From Sabethes cyaneus (lineage: Eukaryota > Arthropoda > Insecta > Diptera > Culicidae): 64,000 nt of DNA. Below, piece after piece: positions 58,340-64,000 of the stretch. A program made the position numbers and the translations under genes. The first letter of the stretch is position 1. Every line of letters starts with the position of its first letter. The stretch is from the NCBI RefSeq assembly GCF_943734655.1, contig NC_071354.1, positions 9,518,001-9,582,000 of the forward strand, in the 5' to 3' direction. Below the pieces are notes generated by a model. The model was not told where the DNA came from, did not search any database, and was given only the letters and a program-made list of their open reading frames with translations.

Positions 58340-61113
58340 ATCCGATTGTGTGCCGATCTGCCCCCGCTGTTCGAATGCGGGAAATACGGTGCAAGAGAAG
58401 AACACGCGTGTGAGTCGGATGCTGCAGCAGAACTGATTCCACCTCGCCCGGACTGGTTGCGCTCACCGCGCTGCTGCTGGGAAGAAAGTCCGGATTTGCT
58501 CGGGTGGGTGCGCGCACAAGATCAAACGGATTCTTCCTCCACCCATCCATGTACTGACTGTGTGCTGATTTGTTGCTGCAGCAGCCGCAGCATCTAAGCT
58601 CCGCTATCGCTAACGCAGTTGGACCGGGAAGTTTCAACAGTGCGATCTTTGCGAAGCGACGAGCGCCGGAATTTATAGCAAACAGATGGTAGGAGAAAAT
58701 GAGATTTTCCTGGATGCGCTTGGCACCGTGGCCGTTCCCAGCGGCTGTGGGTCCACCGCTCCCGGTGGACCTCGGCTAAGCTACGGTGAACGGTCGCTGC
58801 TGTGTCCCCAATGGCGGTCCAGGGAGATTGATTTTTCGACTACCAGGTATGAATCGTCATAGAATTGATAGTATCACTTGTTTTAATTCATTTTCAGAAT
58901 TAAAAACAAAGAAACACGTTTTTGTAAATCCTTTAACAACAGCGAATTCAATTTCCTCGTTAAAGGTATTAGTGACCAAAACAAAATCGAACGCAATCCG
59001 AAAAGTGATGGAGCCGCCCGATGATTGATGGATTATGGCATTCGCTGGTTGAATGAAAAATCCGCCAGCCAAATTAAGAGGGTGGAACCCATTCATTGCT
59101 GCTTGATGGGCCGTAGCAGGCGAGTGTTTTCCCGAAAGGAAGAAAAAATAAAAAAAAACAGAAACAATCCCAATTGTGTGCCGCAGCAAGAGAATAATGA
59201 CAGAAACGGAAGTAAGGAAGATTGTAATGTTTTTTTTTGTACGCGGTTTTATGTGTTTTCGATGCTCAATTAGAGGGCACTTGACATCGTTGTGTGATAT
59301 TCGTTCCGTTCCGTGGCGGGTGATTTTTCATAGTAATATTTTCGTTACCCCATTTCGGGCCGTTGTTGTTGTGTGTGCAATTGCAGTTGCCGCCGTCGCG
59401 AAGCCGTCGTTAATTTCAAGTGGGCTCGTTCCAAGTGGATGAAAAAAAGTTGTCTTTTTTGAAAAAAATTGTGCCCAGTCGAGAGCTGCCGCTAATTGAC
59501 AGTACATGCAGTCGGCACTTGTAAGGTCTTTTAATTGAATTTTTGAGAGATTTTTTCAAATTCATGTTAAAAAACAAACTACGTAGTTGTGCAGAACTTC
59601 TTGACGTTTCGAGAATATAATACGTATGTGTACTTATTTTCATACATAAAGTGAAAGTCCTTCGTTTAACAATAACACTACTTTTATTATGATTTATTCG
59701 AACTGAGAAGGTTTGAGAGTTTTATGATTATTAACGTGAAAGATACGTAAAACTGAAATTATGATCGTCATGAAAAGTGGTCAGCTCTCAAACGATTATA
59801 GCTCTGTCATTTTTTATCTATTTTCGATCGAATTCAATTAGATAGAAATTTTTTTACTTCAAATTATTATCCATAAAAATAGTAATAGGTAGACTACTTA
59901 CCGAGCTTGCGACGATAATTTTTTACAGCAACTGTCCTAGGTAGGCTTTGATTTCATCCCAGTAAACCTAGATCAATTTGATGTCCTGAATAGGGTTTGG
60001 AAGGGGTTTGCTTTTCAATTGTAACTAACAGGTGAATGTGAAGACACTCGGCAGTCAGTCTGATTGCTGATTATGTAGTACCCATTGACTAATTGACTAA
60101 TTAGAGAAAAGCAGTCACAGTCAGAAGTCGTGATCGTTCCAGTAATTATATTTAATAGCTTTTATTGATATCATGTTTATTATTTGATTACATTTTTTTG
60201 TAGATCGCCTGAATAAATCACCGAGAGTTTTCTCGTATTTGTTGTTGAGCTACCGTTATTTTGTATTGTCAGAAAATGGTGAGAATGTTGGTGTCATAAA
60301 CGCTAATTTTATACATAATTCAGTTTTCATAATTATCAAGTATTTTAATGACGTACGAATGACACAAACCTGAATAGATTTTCTGGAAAACCGTCTGTAA
60401 CAACATGCTATTTGATTTTTTTTTCGAATTTTAAAAATTATTTTCATGATAAGCTATGTCAAATTAACTTAAAAAATTTATTCTCAAGTAACTTTTGAGC
60501 AGAAATAGAGTATTTTTTCTGGTAAAATCGATTATCGACCGAGTTATGTAGGCCGCATTTTGATACTGCCTTCTATTGCTACTGAAATATCTGCCTTCGG
60601 TTTTAATATTGACATTTCATTTGCGAATAGTTGCGAATAAAAGTGTTTCTTCGTTTACATCGCTCGGTAAGAATTGACGGACGGACGTCGTCCGACACAT
60701 GTCAACATCTCGCTTGCGTCTGTCCGACGTCGTTCGACAAATTGTGATTGGGATGCTATTAAATCTGATCTCATTCGCGTACTGCATTAGGAAACTCGCA
60801 AATCATATTCTCTCGAGTGTCCAGACACACGAGATTATAAATTAAGCCGGCAAAGAGGTTGTACTCTTCAAGTGGTGGAATATTTTAAAATTACCAAAGT
60901 TGGAAACAACAACTTTTTTAATTATTTATTTATTTACTTTTATGCCCCTTTAACTCTAAAATCATTCGGGTCACATAACTACTTTAAACGATGAATCAAC
61001 TATCGAAGGTCGTTGATAGTACTTGAAAATAGCAGTAGTCCAGGTTCACTATCTGAATAGAATTGAAGAAACTTTTATTTATTTTATTTGCCTTATCTAT
61101 TCTTATTTACAAA
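58340..61113. other. no recognised gene
   Basis: GC-rich to about 58850, then increasingly AT-rich. Open frames below 135 codons overlap on both strands, with none recognisable. No transposon ends were found. This is the longest stretch near the right side without an identifiable mobile element. Confidence 0.45.
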
Positions 61114-63516
61114 CTAGCTGGTTGCCCAGTTTTACTCTTAGTCCCTTTGTCTTTCTGCCACTTGTTCATCCGTTATAGTAATGAAAATTCTGGTAATGTA
61201 GAAAATAAAACCATTTTTTTTCATTTGCATATATCAAACCTTTGTCAACTCCATCTCCTGTTTTCCCGCAGCCACTTGTAAATCTGTCATTTTCGGTAAT
61301 TCCTTTTCTACGTTTTTGAACCTCCCTCTTATCAATGGCTACCCTATTCCCCCTTTCGTAAATCCCCTCTTGTCATCCAGCCACTTATATAACTGCTATC
61401 GTTCCAAATGCAAAAGCTTTTACCCATTTGAACCTTCCCTTGTAAGAGACCGGCTTCCTCTTTTGTCAACCCCCCTACGCTGATTCTTTTATGTCAAAAA
61501 ACATACGTGTTATGTTTGATAAAGCAGCGTTCAGGCATTCCGTATTTATGGTGGAACATACTCACGTTCCTCGTACCCCCTGTGCCCTCCTTCTAATATG
61601 TAGCCAATTATGCATCGGTTTGCGCTCTGAAAATCCCTATAATGGAAGCGAAAAAAAAACGCTTTTACTTATTTGGACCTCCCGCTTGTTAGAGACCACG
61701 TCCTTCTCGTCAGACTCTCTTGCACTGATTCTTTTATGGTAAGTTTTGGTGAAAAAACCGTCTAGGCGTCTGGGAGTTATGGTGGAACATACAGGCATAC
61801 TTACGTTCCTCGTCCCCCTTCCTCCGTTGACTCCCTCCCAGTCAGTTCCCTCTTTGTAGTCAATTATGCAAGACCCCCATTAACCCTTCCCCCCGAAACT
61901 CAATTCATTTCACTTATTTGGGTCTTCCCCTTGACAGGAAGGAGGGGGTGTCAAACCGGTGTTCCCATTTCCTCATATCAAGAAACATGTTTGCCAAGTT
62001 TGGTGAAGAACGATCAAGTCGTTTTGGAGTTATGGTGGAACATATAAACACTTATGTTCTCTTTCATATATGGGTCATTCCACGTCAAGTGTCCGAGTGC
62101 CATGTAATCGACCTTTTCGGATTTGAACCAAATCTTGTCAGATTGTTCGTTTCAGGTCAGTAAGAAAAAATCCTAAGCTTGGTGCCGATTGAACGTTCCC
62201 TCGATTAATGGGAGTACCTCAATTTTTAATAAAAAGACACGTTTTTGTCAAATCCTCTTATTTTCTTTTGCTTATATCTCTGGAAATACTAGGTTTAGAA
62301 AGGTTATTTTATTATGTTTTTAAAGGAAATCGTCCAAGGAATCCGAAAAAAATATTAGTTTTTAGCGGCGGTGCTGCCAAATATTTTTAAATTAGAATGA
62401 AAGACTATATTTGCGTTTTTCTCTCAATGAATACAATTTGATTTTTAAAATTCAAGTTCCATTGTATTCCTCAGATTTTTTTACGTAAGAATCGCTCAAA
62501 ACTACGAGGTGTTCTTTGCCGATCCAGAGTTACAGCGATTTGAAGAAAGAAACCAGCGATTTTTCATTAATAATCAATAGTAAAATTACATTTTCTTGAA
62601 GCACTGACCCTCTTAACCGTGTAAAAACACTGTGTTATTGTGAAAGCATATATACCTACTGCAGATAATAAAGTTTTTTCATAACAGTGTTGCCAACTTT
62701 TTAGTTTTTCGTATAATTGTGAACGCTAGTTATGGGAATATAAGTTTAAAATGGCGTGAAATATTCTAGCTATTTGCCCGTAACATTGTAAAATGCTTTT
62801 CAGCTCGCTGATAGCCTCTAGAATTTACCTCCTTTGTTTGTTGATGCTATGATACTAATATTGATTTAATTAGTGTGGGTAAAAAGCTTATAAAAAGCTT
62901 ATTATATACTGTAGACATGCTTCCACGGTACCGCACAGTGTTTTTGCAACGCATAGACACTCACTACTTCAATGAAATGTAATTTTACTCTTGATTATTT
63001 ATGAAAAATCGGGGGCTGATTGCTTCAAATCGCTGTAACTCTGGATTGGCAAAGAACACCTCGTAGTTTTGAGCGATTCTTACGTAAAAAAATCTGAGGA
63101 ATACGATGGAACTTGAATTTTTGGAATCAAATTGTATTCATTGAGAGAAAAACGCAAATATAGTTTTTCAATCGAATTTAAAATTATTTGGCAGCACTGC
63201 CGTTAAAAACAAATATTTTTTTTTCGGATTCCTCGGACAGTTTCCTTTGGAAATATGATAAAATAGTCTTTCTAAACCTAGTATTCCCAGAGATATAAGC
63301 AAAAGAAAATAAGAGGGTTTGGCAAAAACGTGCCTTTTCATTAAAAATTGAGGTACTCCCATTAATCGAGGGAACGTCCAATCGGTACCAAACTTAGGAT
63401 TTTTCTTGCTGACCTGAAACGAATAATCTGACAAAGTTTGGTTCAAATCCGAAAAAGTCGATCTCAAGCTTGTTTTTTTTTCTCGGTCACTTGACGTGGA
63501 ATGACCCATATATCGA
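61114..63516 (-). mobile_element. non-autonomous Helitron (minus), interrupted
   Basis: On the minus strand the 5' end is A|TCGATATATGAAAG (63516) and the 3' end is CTAG|T at 61117-61114, preceded by a CTGG-GCAA-CCAG hairpin. The body has diverged modules with TTATGGTGGAACATA on the plus strand (61548, 61779, 62030) and GTTTGGTGAAGAACGATC. These are the complement of the GTTCCACCATAAC modules in the Helitron at 35741. A palindromic element is inserted near its 5' end. No Rep/helicase coding is present. Confidence 0.8.
62072..63507. mobile_element. 1436-bp foldback element with arms of about 570 bp
   Basis: The left arm 62072-62634 and right arm 62934-63507 are inverted copies with high identity, beginning GGGTCATTCCACGTCAAGTG and ending AAAACACTGTG, around a 299-bp spacer. 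ATATAT flanks both sides (62066-62071 and 63508-63513), though the site is AT-repetitive. The two short ORFs at 62208 and 63168 (minus) are similar only because they lie on the paired arms. It is inserted in the 5' AT-run of the Helitron. Confidence 0.9.
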
Positions 63517-64000
63517 TTTACAAACTCTGGAGGAGCTTATTTCTGTTACTTTGCAAATTTTGAAACTGGAATCTTGAAGCAAAGCTGTCCTACAGCTATA
63601 GTGGGTTATTTATGAGCAGAACTAAATTTTATGACAAGGGTTGTTTGTATCCTAGTGAGATTTGGCCTGCTAATCCAAGAAAGGTTATTGATATTGTACC
63701 TGATTGGGAACAGGGTTGTACAAACACCTAATCGCACGTAAGTGACTCGTATCGTAAAATTTGGTTTCCCCCATCAAATGATACCCAATGCAATCACTTA
63801 GAGTCGAATGTTTTTACAGGCTTGACAATGGATGCCTCGAAACAGCTAACCCCAAAGGCCAGCAGATCCGTGATAGTCACACTAGAATCACTGATCGCAC
63901 CATTAATCTCTACTACAAGAGTAAGCATAAGCATAGGATACCGCCCGTATGCTGCTACTCCGGTATTAACCAGGACCGATGAAAATTGCAAAATGATGGC
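63517..64000. other. no recognised gene
   Basis: The right edge of the window. Near 63921-63947 there is an AGTAAGCATAAGCATAGGAT-type phrase followed by CCGCCCGTATGCTGCTACTCC, of a kind I associate with dispersed mosquito repeats, but no boundary can be set. Confidence 0.35.

Noticed and set aside
62208..63509. Two similar small ORFs sharing a GVPQFL...GLERLFY sequence
   Set aside because: They are the same sequence on the two arms of a palindromic element; the similarity is not evidence of a gene family.
1..64000. CRISPR arrays, bacterial operons or phage genes
   Set aside because: No spacer-regular repeats, Shine-Dalgarno-linked genes or phage motifs were found; the content is eukaryotic and transposon-rich.

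Overview
The window looks like repeat-dense nuclear DNA from a dipteran insect, most likely a culicine mosquito. The grounds are BEL/Pao, RTE and Jockey-like retroelements, Helitrons, hAT and TTAA-type elements, tRNA-derived SINEs and many short inverted-repeat elements, set in AT-rich DNA with no bacterial-type gene organisation. The species call is inference. I find no intact host protein-coding gene. The only recognisable host-type coding sequence is a decayed chimeric histone H2A/H2B pseudogene at 48986-49290. One GC-rich open frame at 57936-58331 is kept as a weak exon candidate.

Layout. 1-2715: a Jockey/CR1-type LINE (minus) split by a 1742-bp terminal-inverted-repeat (TIR) element. 2780-3810: a pyrimidine-rich low-complexity block. 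5236-6599: a compound array of about 84 TTTTCAA heptamers followed by about 127 CCCTAG hexamers. 6694-7385: two short palindromic elements. 10.6-12.9 kb: purine-rich blocks. 13.6-16.6 kb: a broken Tc1/mariner-type transposase next to a decayed Jockey-like LINE. 20.6-28.5 kb: a broken BEL/Pao retrotransposon (plus) carrying a second 1742-bp TIR element, a SINE and a 1.2-kb TIR element. 32.1-34.0 kb: a second BEL/Pao (minus) that has lost its reverse transcriptase core, flanked by SINEs. 35.7-37.5 kb: a Helitron. 37.6-40.1 kb: two overlapping RTE LINE fragments with a small palindromic element at the front. 43.3-47.5 kb: a nested stack in which a TIR element contains a hAT element, which contains RTE fragments, one of which contains a TTAA-type element. 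51.1-54.1 kb: a second stack in which a relative of the first TIR element is interrupted by a TTAA-type foldback element (itself interrupted by a small TIR element) and by a Helitron. 56.5 kb: a tandem palindromic element. 61.1-63.5 kb: a minus-strand Helitron interrupted by a 1436-bp palindrome.

The most interesting content is transposon stratigraphy. Target-site duplications and restored host reading frames fix the exact ends of most elements and give a relative insertion order. Four elements share the termini CCCRAGYA...TRCTYGGG with 2-bp duplications and no visible transposase; they are the best candidate for a poorly described family. No operon-like or cooperating gene set is present. 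All identifications rest on reading the sequence and remembered family motifs; no database search was run.
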